64,000 bases of DNA from Alkalibacillus almallahensis. Lineage in GTDB: Bacteria > Bacillota > Bacilli > Bacillales > Alkalibacillaceae. This document shows, piece by piece, positions 1 through 9,373 of the stretch. Position numbers and translations under genes: made by a program. Each line of letters begins with the position of its first letter. The first letter of the stretch is position 1. The notes under the pieces were generated by a model. The model saw nothing but the letters and a program-made list of their open reading frames with translations, searched no databases and was not told the DNA's origin. The stretch spans positions 88,348-152,347 of the forward strand of contig NZ_JAASRU010000008.1 of the NCBI RefSeq assembly GCF_011761495.1. The letters are read 5' to 3'.

Positions 1-489
1 TTCGTCATTGAGGAATCCGACCAAATTGGTCCCCTTCTACCAGACCGTTTGAAAAGCTTTGGTATCAAACCTGGTCCTATTTACGAACAAATTAAAGCGA
101 ATGAGTTTGTGACTTTAAATGATGGAACGACGATTAATCGCGATGATGTGACGGGGCCAATGATTCCAGGCAGAAAAATAGCTATTTTAGGTGATACATT
201 GCCATATGATCGGATTGTTGATTTCATCCGAGATTCTAATGTGTTAGTCCATGAGGCAACATTTATCAACGAGGACGCACATTTAGCGAGCGACTATAAC
301 CATTCTACTAGCACACAAGCTGTTAAAATTGCAGATGAAGCGCAAGTCAAACATGTCATGTTAAATCATATTTCTAGCCGTTATTTACGACATGATTTAG
401 AAAATGAGCTAAATACACTTAAACAAATACACCCTTCAGTCAATTACGTCTATGACTTCGACTCTTTTCAAATCCAAAAGGAGGGATAA
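1..489 (+). CDS. rnz: Ribonuclease Z, 3' part (gene starts outside window)
   Basis: The frame is open from the first base, so only the C-terminal part of about 162 residues is present. RNase Z is the metallo-beta-lactamase-fold endonuclease that trims tRNA 3' trailers. Seen here are the ILGDT segment (metal-ligand Asp), VHEATF, and the late LNHISSRY motif with a metal-binding His, all typical of the family (B. subtilis YqjK is about 307 residues). The stop lies 3 bases before the next gene, an aldehyde dehydrogenase, so the two are probably co-transcribed. The internal TTG at 49 is not the real start. Confidence 0.93.
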   Translation, partial: FVIEESDQIGPLLPDRLKSFGIKPGPIYEQIKANEFVTLNDGTTINRDDVTGPMIPGRKIAILGDTLPYDRIVDFIRDSNVLVHEATFINEDAHLASDYNHSTSTQAVKIADEAQVKHVMLNHISSRYLRHDLENELNTLKQIHPSVNYVYDFDSFQIQKEG

Positions 490-492
490 AAC

Positions 493-1866
493 GTGAATTC
501 AATCGAATCTACCATACAAAAACAAAAAACCTTATTTAAAGCCGGCAAGACGATGACTCATACTTTTCGTGCCCATCAATTGCAGCGATTGAAGCAAATG
601 TTAAAACGCCATGAATCAGATATATACGAAGCCCTTAAACAAGATTTAAATAAATCAAGCTATGAGGTCTTATTAACTGAACTCGGTTATTTATACAATG
701 AAATTGATGAAACGCTACAACATTTACAGAGCTGGATGGCACCCGAAAAGGTTAAATCCCCTACGTCTCATAAAGGGGCCAAAAGTATGGTCTACAAACA
801 ACCTTATGGCGTCAGTCTAATCATCAGCCCATGGAATTACCCCCTTCAATTAGCCTTAGCTCCTCTAATTGGAGCAATTGCTGGTGGAAACACGGCCGTG
901 ATCAAGCCATCAGAATTCACAAGTCATACTAGTCAATTATTAGAAACAATGATTGAAGAAACATTTGAAGACCAATACATTACGGTTATTCAAGGTGAAA
1001 AAGATGTAAGTGAAGCACTACTTGATCAACCGTTTGATTACATTTTCTTCACTGGAAGTACACAAGTCGGAAAAATCGTTATGGAAAAAGCGAGTAAACA
1101 ACTCATTCCAGTAACTCTAGAGTTAGGCGGGAAAAGTCCTGTTATCGTTGATGAGGATGCGAAGATTCAACTGGCAGCTCGCAGAATTGCTTGGGGTAAA
1201 TTCATGAACGCTGGTCAAACTTGCGTGGCTCCAGATTATGCACTCGTCCACCGTAATGTGAAAGACCAACTAATCGAAGCACTTAAAACAGAAATCGAAA
1301 CGATGTACTCAGAAAATCCGATTCAAAACGAGGACTACACTAAAATTGTAAATGAAAGTCATTTTGAACGACTCTCAGACTATTTAAAAGAAGGTCGTAT
1401 TTTGTATGGCGGTCAGAAGGAGCAAGCTAGTCACAAGTTTAACCCAACCATTGTCGACGATATTGATTGGCAGTCAAAGGTTATGCAAGACGAAATATTC
1501 GGTCCTATCCTACCTGTTCTTTCATTTGATTATCTAGAAGAGGTTGTTGATCATGTAGAACAGGCACGTAATCCTCTAGCGCTCTATTATTTCTCTGAGA
1601 ATAGTAAAAAGCAGGATTGGGTGATCAAGAACTTGTCATTTGGTGGCGGATGTATTAATGACACGATTATGCACTTAGCTAATCCGCATTTGCCATTTGG
1701 TGGCCTTGGGACTAGTGGAATTGGAAGCTACCATGGTGTTCATAGTTTTGAAACATTCACACACCGCAAAAGTGTTGTAAAACAAACAACTAAATTTGAC
1801 CTATCATTCCGGTACCCTCATTCAAAAATTGCCGAAAAAGTGTTTAATAAATTGTTTAATAAATAA
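493..1866 (+). CDS. Aldehyde dehydrogenase, class-3 / YwdH type
   Basis: A 457-residue NAD(P)-dependent aldehyde dehydrogenase. The short form, without the N-terminal extension of the ~490-residue families, is typical of fatty-aldehyde/class-3 enzymes. Visible motifs are the FTGSTQVG nucleotide-binding loop, LELGGKSP with the general-base Glu near residue 210, and NAGQTC with the nucleophile Cys near residue 244. The C-terminal tail is basic and could be amphipathic. It starts with GTG behind a strong AAGGAGG and follows rnz closely. The natural substrate cannot be read from the sequence. Confidence 0.9.
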   Translation: MNSIESTIQKQKTLFKAGKTMTHTFRAHQLQRLKQMLKRHESDIYEALKQDLNKSSYEVLLTELGYLYNEIDETLQHLQSWMAPEKVKSPTSHKGAKSMVYKQPYGVSLIISPWNYPLQLALAPLIGAIAGGNTAVIKPSEFTSHTSQLLETMIEETFEDQYITVIQGEKDVSEALLDQPFDYIFFTGSTQVGKIVMEKASKQLIPVTLELGGKSPVIVDEDAKIQLAARRIAWGKFMNAGQTCVAPDYALVHRNVKDQLIEALKTEIETMYSENPIQNEDYTKIVNESHFERLSDYLKEGRILYGGQKEQASHKFNPTIVDDIDWQSKVMQDEIFGPILPVLSFDYLEEVVDHVEQARNPLALYYFSENSKKQDWVIKNLSFGGGCINDTIMHLANPHLPFGGLGTSGIGSYHGVHSFETFTHRKSVVKQTTKFDLSFRYPHSKIAEKVFNKLFNK

Positions 1867-1873
1867 CTCGTTG

Positions 1874-2037
1874 AAGTCCGTTGTTGATATTGTGATCCGC
1901 TATCGGTGGACGCTTTCCGTGGGCACGGCTCGAGCCTCCTCGGAAAAAAAGCGCTTCCTTCGGGGTCTCGAGACTCGTGCTGTTCCCACTGGAGTCGCCA
2001 CCTTCGCTCCTCACAATTCAACAACTCAGTACTAAAT
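1874..2037 (-). repeat. GC-rich dispersed structured element, copy 1 (~163 bp)
   Basis: This stretch is an almost exact reverse complement of 43075-43237, with about eight mismatches counted by eye, and shares its core with 13300-13422. The core (GACTCC...CAGCACGAGTCTCGAGACC...GAGGAGGCTCGAGCC...GCGGAAAGCGTCC) is far richer in GC than its surroundings and is internally self-complementary. Similar sequences are, to my recollection, scattered through many Bacillaceae genomes. It sits in the convergent gap between the aldehyde dehydrogenase gene and dinB. Short open frames inside it are spurious. Confidence 0.85.
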
Positions 2038-2075
2038 CAACCTAATACAATACTAAACTTTAACAAACCATAAGA

Positions 2076-2129
2076 AAAATAACCACCTCGCTCATCACAA
2101 TCTGCTGATGAATGAGGTGGTTATTTTTT
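2076..2129. terminator. Bidirectional terminator between aldehyde dehydrogenase gene and dinB
   Basis: A stem of ATAACCACCTC paired with GAGGTGGTTAT, flanked by A-rich sequence on one side and a T run on the other, in a convergent gap. The right arm overlaps the last codons of dinB. Confidence 0.85.
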
Positions 2130-3350
2130 CTTTCTTTCACTTAAAAAATCCTTTTGAAAACTGGTAGAAATCGGTGTTTCTTCTTGGTGATTTAATTTAA
2201 CGAAAGTTTCCTTCCCGTATTTATCTTCTATTTGTTCAATCGCTTTATACAAGGGCTCTTTCTCAGCTTCTTGTTCATAGGTGAATAGATCAAGTTGTTT
2301 GCCTATTTCCTCTTTATGCGTTAAGTGTTGCACGGTTACCCCTAATAATCGTAATGGTTCTTCTGTCCAGTGTGCATGAAATAAGTCTAAAGCAAGTCGC
2401 TCAATATCTGCTTCAGATTCAACATAGTCTCTTAAAGCACGACTACGTGTAATCGTTTTATGATCATGATAGCGAATCATAATTTGAATATTTTCAGCTA
2501 CAACTTGTTTAACTTTCATTCGTTCAGCCACTCGACTGCTTAACTGTTTGATCAAGGGATGAATATCTGTTAATTCCGTTGTATCATATGGCAAGGTTTG
2601 AGAATTACCGATACTTTTAAAATCATGGACAGCTTCTGGATCTACTTCTCGCTCATCAATCCCATTAGCCCTCATATGCAATCTTTCACCATTCATACCC
2701 AATAAGTTCTTAATCGTTAAAACATTCTTATGGGCTAAATCTCCAATCGTTGCAATATCCAGTTGTTTTAGCTTCTCAGCTGTTTTATTACCTACACCAT
2801 ACATTTCTTCAATTGGCATGGGCCAAAGCTTATCTTGTATTTCTCGTTTTCGTAAAACCGTGATGCCCAGTGGTTTCTTCATATCTGAAGCCATCTTAGC
2901 TAGAAATTTATTCGGTCCAATCCCAATAGAACAGGGTAAATCCAATTCTGACGTTAATTTCTCTTGAATCCATTCTGCTAACTGAGGTGCCGTTAATTCA
3001 CCATCATAATCCGACACATCCATATACCCTTCATCAATAGAAATCGGTTGAACATAAGGTGTAACCGATTCTAAGACAGAAAAAATCTGTTTCGATGCTT
3101 CACGATATCTTGGAAAATTCGGTTTTAAGGCAATAAGCTGAGGGCATTTGTCATAAGCTTGCCATAAAGGCATCGTCGTTTTAACACCATATGCCCTTGC
3201 CTCGTAATTACTCGTTACAACGATTCCTTTACGTTTTTCTGGATCACCCGCAATTGCCACAGGTTTACCTTTGAGATCGGGTTGATAAGCCATTTCAACA
3301 GAAGCGTAAAAACTGTTCATATCAACGTGAAATATTATTCGTCTTTTCAT
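2121..3350 (-). CDS. dinB: DNA polymerase IV (Y-family translesion polymerase)
   Basis: A 409-residue Y-family polymerase that copies damaged templates. Seen are the N-terminal HVDMNSFYASVE motif with catalytic Asp near residue 10, the SIDE motif at about 104-107 holding the other catalytic acids, the helix-hairpin-helix region near 183-205 (YGVGNKTAEKL), the little-finger domain, and a beta-clamp-binding QLDLF at about 352-356. It corresponds to B. subtilis PolY1 (YqjH), which also lies between rnz and the yqjE-yqjD-yqjC genes. No LexA box was found by eye upstream, so SOS control is not supported here. Confidence 0.95.
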   Translation of the reverse strand: MKRRIIFHVDMNSFYASVEMAYQPDLKGKPVAIAGDPEKRKGIVVTSNYEARAYGVKTTMPLWQAYDKCPQLIALKPNFPRYREASKQIFSVLESVTPYVQPISIDEGYMDVSDYDGELTAPQLAEWIQEKLTSELDLPCSIGIGPNKFLAKMASDMKKPLGITVLRKREIQDKLWPMPIEEMYGVGNKTAEKLKQLDIATIGDLAHKNVLTIKNLLGMNGERLHMRANGIDEREVDPEAVHDFKSIGNSQTLPYDTTELTDIHPLIKQLSSRVAERMKVKQVVAENIQIMIRYHDHKTITRSRALRDYVESEADIERLALDLFHAHWTEEPLRLLGVTVQHLTHKEEIGKQLDLFTYEQEAEKEPLYKAIEQIEDKYGKETFVKLNHQEETPISTSFQKDFLSERKKK

Positions 3351-3572
3351 GATTATTCACCAACATTATAAATCCTTATATTAAAGTAATGATAAAGGGC
3401 AGATCTGTTATGAGCAATCTTTAAACTTATTAAAGTGACTAAAACATCATTTATTGGTCACTATTTTGGTCATTGGATTTCCTTAAATTTGAAGTCTATA
3501 TTGTAACATTATGATTAATTTTTGTTATATTAGTATTAGGTTTAAAGGGTGATTAGATTTGAGGTGTGAAAT

Positions 3573-3815
3573 ATTAGTTACGAAACAATTGATAATATTA
3601 TAGAAAACATAAGTATTATACTTTTGCTAATTTCAAATCTTGTTGAATCAAATGCATTGTTTTACTTCGGTGCTGTACCGCTAGTGATCACTAGCATAAT
3701 AAGTTTAATTATCAATCCATCTAAAAAAAATATATTCTTTTTCACCTTTTTCTCCACTATTGTAGGTATTATATGGTTTTTAGTTGTCGGAATGTCGTTT
3801 GATATTTATTCATAA
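3573..3815 (+). CDS. Small hydrophobic protein, possible ATT start
   Basis: The frame is open from a stop at 3567 to 3815. The only conventional-type start in it, TTG at 3624, has no ribosome-binding site, whereas GAGGTG at 3561-3566 lies 6 bases before an in-frame ATT at 3573, which would give about 80 residues. The product has two likely membrane segments (FYFGAVPLVITSIISLII and IFFFTFFSTIVGIIWFLVV) separated by a basic NPSKKN turn, in a small membrane-protein layout. I do not recognise the family. It could instead be a decayed gene whose ATG has been lost. Confidence 0.45.
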   Translation: MSYETIDNIIENISIILLLISNLVESNALFYFGAVPLVITSIISLIINPSKKNIFFFTFFSTIVGIIWFLVVGMSFDIYS

Positions 3816-4008
3816 TATTCATATTGTCACTTTTATTAACGGTTATTATTTGTAGTCGTTTCATCTCCAAGTGTATCCACTATTAATACTAACTTGAGTT
3901 CTAACCATCACAATTTACATCATGACAACGAATAACTCAAAGTCCCCTTCATAATCACGTGGAAGTTAACGCATCCCTTCCCCACAACCAACACCTTCTT
4001 TAAAACAA

Positions 4009-4047
4009 AATAATCGAGCGCAAGATTAAATCCTACACTCGATTATA
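4009..4047 (-). terminator. Terminator of the yqjE-yqjD-mce-mcm operon
   Basis: On the minus strand, ATAATCGAGTG pairs with CGCTCGATTAT and is followed by TTTTG, 9 bases past the peptidase stop codon. Confidence 0.75.
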
Positions 4048-4055
4048 ACACGTTT

Positions 4056-5177
4056 TTATTTAGCTGCCTCTACTGAAATTGCCGTAAGCAATTCAGCAAT
4101 TTTCACTAATTCCTGTACAGGTATTCGTTCTTCGGTTGTATGGATATTTTCGTATCCGACACATAGATTGACCGTTGGAATGCCATAACCTGCGATTATA
4201 TTAGCATCACTTCCACCACCACTTGATAAAAGTACGCTATTACGTCCAATTTGTTGCGCTGCTTGCTTAACAACTTCCACAACACGTTCGCCATCTTCAT
4301 GTTTATAACCAGGGTACATATGACGAACTTCAACTTTTATAGAGCCACCAACTTCATCTTCCGCTTGACGACAAGCTTCTTGCATTTGCTGAATCTGTTG
4401 GTCAAGTTTGCTCGCCTCTAGTGACCTCGCTTCAGCTAAAATATAGGCTTCGTCACAGACAACATTAGTCGCTTGACCACCTTCAAATCGACCAATATTA
4501 GCCGTTGTTTCGTCATCAATTCGACCTAAAGGCATTTTTGAAATAGCTTTTGCAGCTAATGTAATCGCTGAAACACCTTCTTCTGGAGCAACACCAGCGT
4601 GTGCCTTTTTGCCTTGTGATGTTATTTCTAACTTAGCTTGTGATGGTGCTGCGACAATCATGTTTCCGACTTTCCCGTTGGAATCAACAGCATAACCATA
4701 CTTAGCTGTTAATAGTGATGAATCAAGAGCACGTGCCCCAACTAAACCTGATTCCTCTCCGACCGTAATCACCAGTTGAATGTCCCCATGTTCTATTTCT
4801 TGTTCTTGTAAAGTACGAATCATTTCAATAATAGCGGCTAAACCAGCCTTATCATCTGCACCCAACACTGTCGTCCCATCCGAAACGATATAATCTTCTT
4901 CAATCGATGGAGTAATCCCAACGCCTGGTGCTACTGTGTCCATATGTGATGTGAAATATATGGGTTCTACACCTGCTTTTTGTCCCTTTAATGTACAAAC
5001 TAAATTATTAGCCTCATGACCTGTCTGTTCCTTAGCCTGATCTTCTTCAACTATTAAACCAAGATTAGAGAACTTGGTTTTTAGGGCTGATGCAATTTTC
5101 GCTTCATGTTGTGTTTCTGAATCAATTTGAACGAGTTCTATAAACTCATCAATTAATCGTTGTTCATTGATCTGCAT
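4056..5177 (-). CDS. M20 family aminopeptidase (PepT/YqjE-like)
   Basis: A 373-residue zinc exopeptidase of the M20 family, of the type annotated as tripeptidase T. Motifs seen are FTSHMDTV near residue 76 (metal His and Asp), GADDKAG (bridging Asp), VGEESGLVGA (catalytic Glu pair), the insert dimerisation domain, and SSGGGSDAN near the C-terminus. B. subtilis YqjE occupies the same place beside yqjD. It is the last gene of the minus-strand operon, 19 bases after the carboxylase. The peptide substrate is not certain; M20 di-/tripeptidases are hard to separate by sequence. Confidence 0.85.
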   Translation of the reverse strand: MQINEQRLIDEFIELVQIDSETQHEAKIASALKTKFSNLGLIVEEDQAKEQTGHEANNLVCTLKGQKAGVEPIYFTSHMDTVAPGVGITPSIEEDYIVSDGTTVLGADDKAGLAAIIEMIRTLQEQEIEHGDIQLVITVGEESGLVGARALDSSLLTAKYGYAVDSNGKVGNMIVAAPSQAKLEITSQGKKAHAGVAPEEGVSAITLAAKAISKMPLGRIDDETTANIGRFEGGQATNVVCDEAYILAEARSLEASKLDQQIQQMQEACRQAEDEVGGSIKVEVRHMYPGYKHEDGERVVEVVKQAAQQIGRNSVLLSSGGGSDANIIAGYGIPTVNLCVGYENIHTTEERIPVQELVKIAELLTAISVEAAK

Positions 5178-5196
5178 GTTCGTTTACCTCCGACAT

Positions 5197-6744
5197 CTAT
5201 AATGGAATATTTCCGTGTTTTTTCTCTGGTCTTTCTTCTTTTTTATGCTGTAGCATTTTAAGACCTTGTTTTAATTTAATTCGTGTTTCTCTAGGGTCAA
5301 TCACGTCATCAACCATACCCAAGCCTGCTGCTACATATGGATTGGCAAATTTCTCACGATATTCATCGATTTTCTCTTGTCTGACTGCTTCAGGATCACC
5401 CGCTTCTTGAATGTCTTTTGCAAAAATAATATTGGCTGCGCCTTCAGGACCCATGACCGCAATCTCAGCATTTGGCCAAGCAAAAACAAGGTCAGCTCCT
5501 ATTGATTTACTATTCAAGGCAACATAAGCGCCACCATACGCTTTTCGTGTAATAACCGTCATCTTAGGAACTGTTGCTTCAGAATAAGCATATAAGATCT
5601 TCGCACCATGACGAATAATCCCACCATGCTCTTGTTTAACACCAGGGAAAAATCCGGTCACATCTTCAAAGGTTATAATCGGAATATTATAAGCATCGCA
5701 TGTTCTAATAAATCTTGATGCCTTATCACTTGAATCAATGTCCAGGCCACCAGCTAAAAACTTCGGTTGATTACAGACTAAACCGATTGATTCACCATTG
5801 ATGGTCGCAAAACCGACGACGATATTTTTAGCAAAATTAGGATGAATCTCAAAGAATGATTCGTGGTCGACCACTTCTTCTATGACAGAACGGACATCAT
5901 ACGGTCTAATCGCATCAAAAGGGACTAAGTCAGCTAATTCTGGCCTTAAATCCTCTTTTTCGTCATAGGGTTGTAATGGTGTTTTTTCTTGGCTATTTTG
6001 AGGTAAATAATGAATCAATTGCTTGACTTGATCCAGTGCTTCTTCTTCACTCTCAGCTTTTAAGTGGGCATTGCCGCTTTGACGGTTATGTACATCAGCT
6101 CCACCTAGTTCCTCTGATGTAATCTGTTCACCTGTGACTGTTTCGATTACTTTTGGTCCCGTGATAAACATTTGTGACGTTTTTTCAACCATGATGACAA
6201 AATCGGTGATCGCTGGTGAATAAACAGCTCCTCCTGCTGAAGGTCCCATAATGACAGAAATTTGTGGGATTACACCAGAATAAATGGAGTTACGATAAAA
6301 GACATGACCATAGCCATCGAGCGATGCGACACCTTCTTGAATTCTCGCCCCACCTGAGTCATTCAAACCGATAAATGGTGTGCCATTTTTAGCGGCTAAA
6401 TCCATAACAGCTGCAATTTTCTTACCGTGCATTTCACCCAAAGCACCACCATAAACCGTAAAATCCTGCGCAAATAAATAAATGGGACGATCATTTACAG
6501 TTGCAAAACCTGTCACAACTCCCTCACCTGGGACTTCTTTTCCGTCCATCCCAAAGTCTGTGACACGATGTTCCATGAATGGATTAAGCTCAACAAATGA
6601 CCCTTCATCCACTAGATATTCAATCCGTTCACGCGCTGTCATTTTACCTTTATCACGCTGTTTCTGAATTTTTTCATCGCCGCCACCAAGTTCAACTTTG
6701 CGACGTTTATCATACAGTTCATTGATTTTATCAAACATATCCAT
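5197..6744 (-). CDS. Acyl-CoA (propionyl-CoA) carboxylase beta subunit
   Basis: The carboxyltransferase subunit that moves CO2 from biotin to propionyl-CoA to give methylmalonyl-CoA. The chosen ATG, which has AGGAGG 7 bases upstream, gives about 515 residues; an upstream frame extension begins inside the previous gene. The family signatures GGARIQEGVASL, GPSAGGAVYSPA and the second-half GFFPGVKQEHGG and GAYVAL motifs are present. It corresponds to B. subtilis YqjD. It lies directly after the epimerase and mutase genes, which fits a propionyl-CoA pathway. No biotin carboxylase/biotin carrier partner lies in this operon, so AccC/AccB (41-43 kb) or a distant alpha subunit must supply biotin-CO2. 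Confidence 0.92.
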   Translation of the reverse strand: MDMFDKINELYDKRRKVELGGGDEKIQKQRDKGKMTARERIEYLVDEGSFVELNPFMEHRVTDFGMDGKEVPGEGVVTGFATVNDRPIYLFAQDFTVYGGALGEMHGKKIAAVMDLAAKNGTPFIGLNDSGGARIQEGVASLDGYGHVFYRNSIYSGVIPQISVIMGPSAGGAVYSPAITDFVIMVEKTSQMFITGPKVIETVTGEQITSEELGGADVHNRQSGNAHLKAESEEEALDQVKQLIHYLPQNSQEKTPLQPYDEKEDLRPELADLVPFDAIRPYDVRSVIEEVVDHESFFEIHPNFAKNIVVGFATINGESIGLVCNQPKFLAGGLDIDSSDKASRFIRTCDAYNIPIITFEDVTGFFPGVKQEHGGIIRHGAKILYAYSEATVPKMTVITRKAYGGAYVALNSKSIGADLVFAWPNAEIAVMGPEGAANIIFAKDIQEAGDPEAVRQEKIDEYREKFANPYVAAGLGMVDDVIDPRETRIKLKQGLKMLQHKKEERPEKKHGNIPL

Positions 6745-6755
6745 ATGCGACCCTC

Positions 6756-7154
6756 CTATTTTTGCTGACATAATTCAAATAAGACACCATTCGCTGCTTT
6801 TGGATGAAGAAAAGCAACTTGACTATCGTGAGCACCTGTTTTCGGCTCTTCATGAATAAGGGGTACCCCTTCTGATTTTAAATGATTTAAGCGTTCTTGA
6901 ACATCATCAACATCAAATGCTATGTGATGAATACCTTCACCTTTCTTCTCAATATATTTCGCAATGGGTGACTCGTCACTAAGCGGCTCCAGTAATTCAA
7001 TCGCGCTTTCGCCTATTTTAAAGAAAGCAACATGTACTTGTTCACTGTTCACTTGTTCTTTTCCTTCAAATGTCAAACCTAATTGATCACGATAAAACGG
7101 AATCATCTCATCAAGTGACTTAACAGCAATGCCAATATGTGCTATTTTATTCAT
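6756..7154 (-). CDS. mce: Methylmalonyl-CoA epimerase
   Basis: About 132 residues of a vicinal-oxygen-chelate fold protein that interconverts the R and S forms of methylmalonyl-CoA. It opens with KIAHIGIAVKSLDE (metal His) and carries GIHHIAFDVDD (second metal His) and a C-terminal GVLFELCQ (metal Glu), as in YqjC. Two adjacent ATG codons and an upstream GTG are possible; the ATG at 7154 is best spaced from AGAGGTG. The start overlaps the end of the mutase small-subunit gene by 8 bases, suggesting translational coupling. Confidence 0.92.
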   Translation of the reverse strand: MNKIAHIGIAVKSLDEMIPFYRDQLGLTFEGKEQVNSEQVHVAFFKIGESAIELLEPLSDESPIAKYIEKKGEGIHHIAFDVDDVQERLNHLKSEGVPLIHEEPKTGAHDSQVAFLHPKAANGVLFELCQQK

Positions 7155-7554
7155 CATCTTCACCTCTTACAGTTGATTTAATGAAATCGACTGTTTCTGT
7201 CGTAGGTGTTCCTGGTGTAAATACTTTTTGAACGCCTTGTTCTTCTAGATAAGCAATATCCTCATCTGGAATAACGCCTCCTCCAATAACTGGAATATCC
7301 TCAGCGTTTCTTTCCTTTAAAGCTTCAACAACCCTTGGAAACAATGTTTTATGACCACCTGATAATGATGACAATCCAACAACATCAACATCTTCTTGTA
7401 TAGCTGCTTGTGCAATTTGTGCAGGTGATTGTCTTAACCCTGTATAAATGACTTCGATACCATGATCGCGTAGTGCTTGTGCGATGACAAGCGCCCCACG
7501 ATCATGACCGTCTAGTCCTGGTTTTGCAATGAGCACTCTGATTTTTCGATCCAT
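7147..7554 (-). CDS. Methylmalonyl-CoA mutase, cobalamin-binding subunit
   Basis: A free-standing 135-residue B12-binding domain. It contains the DxHxxG cobalamin ligand motif (DGHDRG at 15-20, His17 as lower axial ligand), the SLSGGH segment and the GGGVIP turn. In most bacteria this domain is fused to the C-terminus of the catalytic mutase; here it is a separate gene 17 bases after the catalytic subunit, the arrangement common in archaea and some Firmicutes. Its role is adenosylcobalamin binding for L-methylmalonyl-CoA to succinyl-CoA conversion. Confidence 0.92.
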   Translation of the reverse strand: MDRKIRVLIAKPGLDGHDRGALVIAQALRDHGIEVIYTGLRQSPAQIAQAAIQEDVDVVGLSSLSGGHKTLFPRVVEALKERNAEDIPVIGGGVIPDEDIAYLEEQGVQKVFTPGTPTTETVDFIKSTVRGEDDE

Positions 7555-7571
7555 TTCAACCTCTCCCCCTA

Positions 7572-9230
7572 TTATACACCTGTATATTCACCGAATTCAT
7601 CTCGTAATGTATGGCAGATTTCTCCGACTGTTGCATATGATTGAACACATTCTAAGATATAAGGCATGACATTAATCGTTTCATCTTGAGCGGCTTGTTT
7701 TAAGTTATTCAATTTAGAATCAACAGTCGATTGATCTCGTTCTTTTCGAACCTGTTGCGTTTTTTCAACTTGTTGTTTTTCTAAAGCATCATCAACACGT
7801 AACAAATCTTCGTGCACTTCTTCTTCTAATTGGAATTCATTAAGGCCTACAATAATATCCTCTTTTGATTCAATTTTCTTCTGTGTTTCATAGGCTGTTT
7901 GATGGATTTCACGTTGCATGTACCCCTCTTCGACCGCTTGAACTGCGCCACCCATCTCTTCAATTCGGTCTATATAATCCATAACTTCTTTTTCGATTTG
8001 GTCTGTCATCTCTTCAACATAATAGGAGCCTGCAAGCGGGTCGACTGTATCAGCAACACCACTTTCATGAGCGATAATTTGTTGTGTTCGAAGGGCAATA
8101 CGTGCTGATTCCTCTGTTGGCAAAGCTAACGCTTCATCTCTTGAATTCGTGTGTAAGCTTTGGGTTCCACCAAGCACAGCTGATAGTGCTTGTAGTGCCA
8201 CCCGTACCACATTATTATCAGGTTGTTGAGCCGTTAGTGTTGAACCACCCGTTTGTGTATGGAAACGCAATCTTAAACTCTTCTCATTTTGTGCTTGGTA
8301 TTTATCTTTCATTAATCTTGCCCAAATACGTCTTGCTGCCCGGAATTTAGCAGTTTCTTCAAAGAAATTATTATGTGCATTGAAGAAAAAGGCTAATCTT
8401 GGAGCAAATTGATCGATTTCTAAACCGCTTTCAAGTGCCGCGTCAACATAAGCCTTACCATTCGCTAATGTAAACGCAACTTCTTGTACGGCTGTCGATC
8501 CCGCTTCACGAATATGATATCCTGAGATACTAATCGTATTGAATTTCGGGATCTCTTGAGCACAGTATTCAAAAATATTCGTAATTAGTCGCATTGACGG
8601 TTTCGGCGGATAAATATAAGTGCCGCGCGCAATGTATTCTTTTAATATATCATTTTGAATGGTTCCCGTAATCTTTTCTTTCGGGACGCCTTGTTTCTCT
8701 GCAACGGCGATATACATACATAATAAAACTGAAGCGGGCGCATTGATCGTCATTGAGGTACTTACACGATCTAATGGAATACTATCTAGCAGTATTTCCA
8801 TATCCTTTAACGAATCGATGGCGACGCCTACTTTACCCACTTCTCCTTCTGACATAAAATCGTCTGAATCATAGCCAATTTGAGTCGGTAAATCAAAAGC
8901 AACGGATAAACCTGTTTGGCCTTGATCAAGTAAATAACGAAAGCGTTCATTCGTTTCTTCTGCTGAACCGAAACCTGCGTATTGTCGCATTGTCCAAAAA
9001 CGGTTACGATACATGGAAGGCTGAATTCCACGTGTGAATGGAAACTGCCCTGGAAAACCAATATTTTCAGTATAATCATTTGTTTGCCCTTGTTCATCTG
9101 GCAAATACAGACGGTCAATTTCTATTCCAGAATGATTCGTAAACTGTTCTTTCCGCTCTGGAAATCGTTCATTCGTTTGATCCGCTGCATCTTGCCAGCG
9201 CTCATACTGTTTTCGAAACTTTTCATCCAT
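7572..9230 (-). CDS. Methylmalonyl-CoA mutase, catalytic subunit
   Basis: A 552-residue catalytic (TIM-barrel) subunit lacking the B12 domain, which is encoded by the next gene. Seen are [15 protein letters not shown] near residue 80, [15 protein letters not shown], the GYHIREAGS substrate-binding segment, and [15 protein letters not shown], all strongly conserved in methylmalonyl-CoA and isobutyryl-CoA mutases. Neighbouring epimerase and carboxylase genes favour methylmalonyl-CoA. It is the first gene of the minus-strand operon. The MeaB/ArgK-type GTPase chaperone that often accompanies mutases is not in this window. Confidence 0.92.
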   Translation of the reverse strand: MDEKFRKQYERWQDAADQTNERFPERKEQFTNHSGIEIDRLYLPDEQGQTNDYTENIGFPGQFPFTRGIQPSMYRNRFWTMRQYAGFGSAEETNERFRYLLDQGQTGLSVAFDLPTQIGYDSDDFMSEGEVGKVGVAIDSLKDMEILLDSIPLDRVSTSMTINAPASVLLCMYIAVAEKQGVPKEKITGTIQNDILKEYIARGTYIYPPKPSMRLITNIFEYCAQEIPKFNTISISGYHIREAGSTAVQEVAFTLANGKAYVDAALESGLEIDQFAPRLAFFFNAHNNFFEETAKFRAARRIWARLMKDKYQAQNEKSLRLRFHTQTGGSTLTAQQPDNNVVRVALQALSAVLGGTQSLHTNSRDEALALPTEESARIALRTQQIIAHESGVADTVDPLAGSYYVEEMTDQIEKEVMDYIDRIEEMGGAVQAVEEGYMQREIHQTAYETQKKIESKEDIIVGLNEFQLEEEVHEDLLRVDDALEKQQVEKTQQVRKERDQSTVDSKLNNLKQAAQDETINVMPYILECVQSYATVGEICHTLRDEFGEYTGV

Positions 9231-9311
9231 TCTCCCAACCCCTTTAATGATCTACTTTATAATTTTGAGAAAAATTCGTCATCTAACCTTATTGTAAAGG
9301 AAAGTTTAGGC

Positions 9312-9340
9312 TTGTCCAATCTTCTTTTTTCTTTTACAAT
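9312..9340 (+). promoter_or_regulatory. Sigma-A-type promoter for the Prli42-like gene
   Basis: TTGTCC and TACAAT are separated by exactly 17 bases, about 30 bases upstream of the AGGAGG site of the small gene at 9374. Confidence 0.6.
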
Positions 9341-9373
9341 ATGTTTATTAGAGATTTTAAAGGAGGTATAAGT

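Noticed and set aside
1796..2035. Open frames on both strands over the dispersed element
   Set aside because: They are created by the GC-rich repeat and the end of the aldehyde dehydrogenase gene; no binding site, and the same peptides appear wherever the element occurs.
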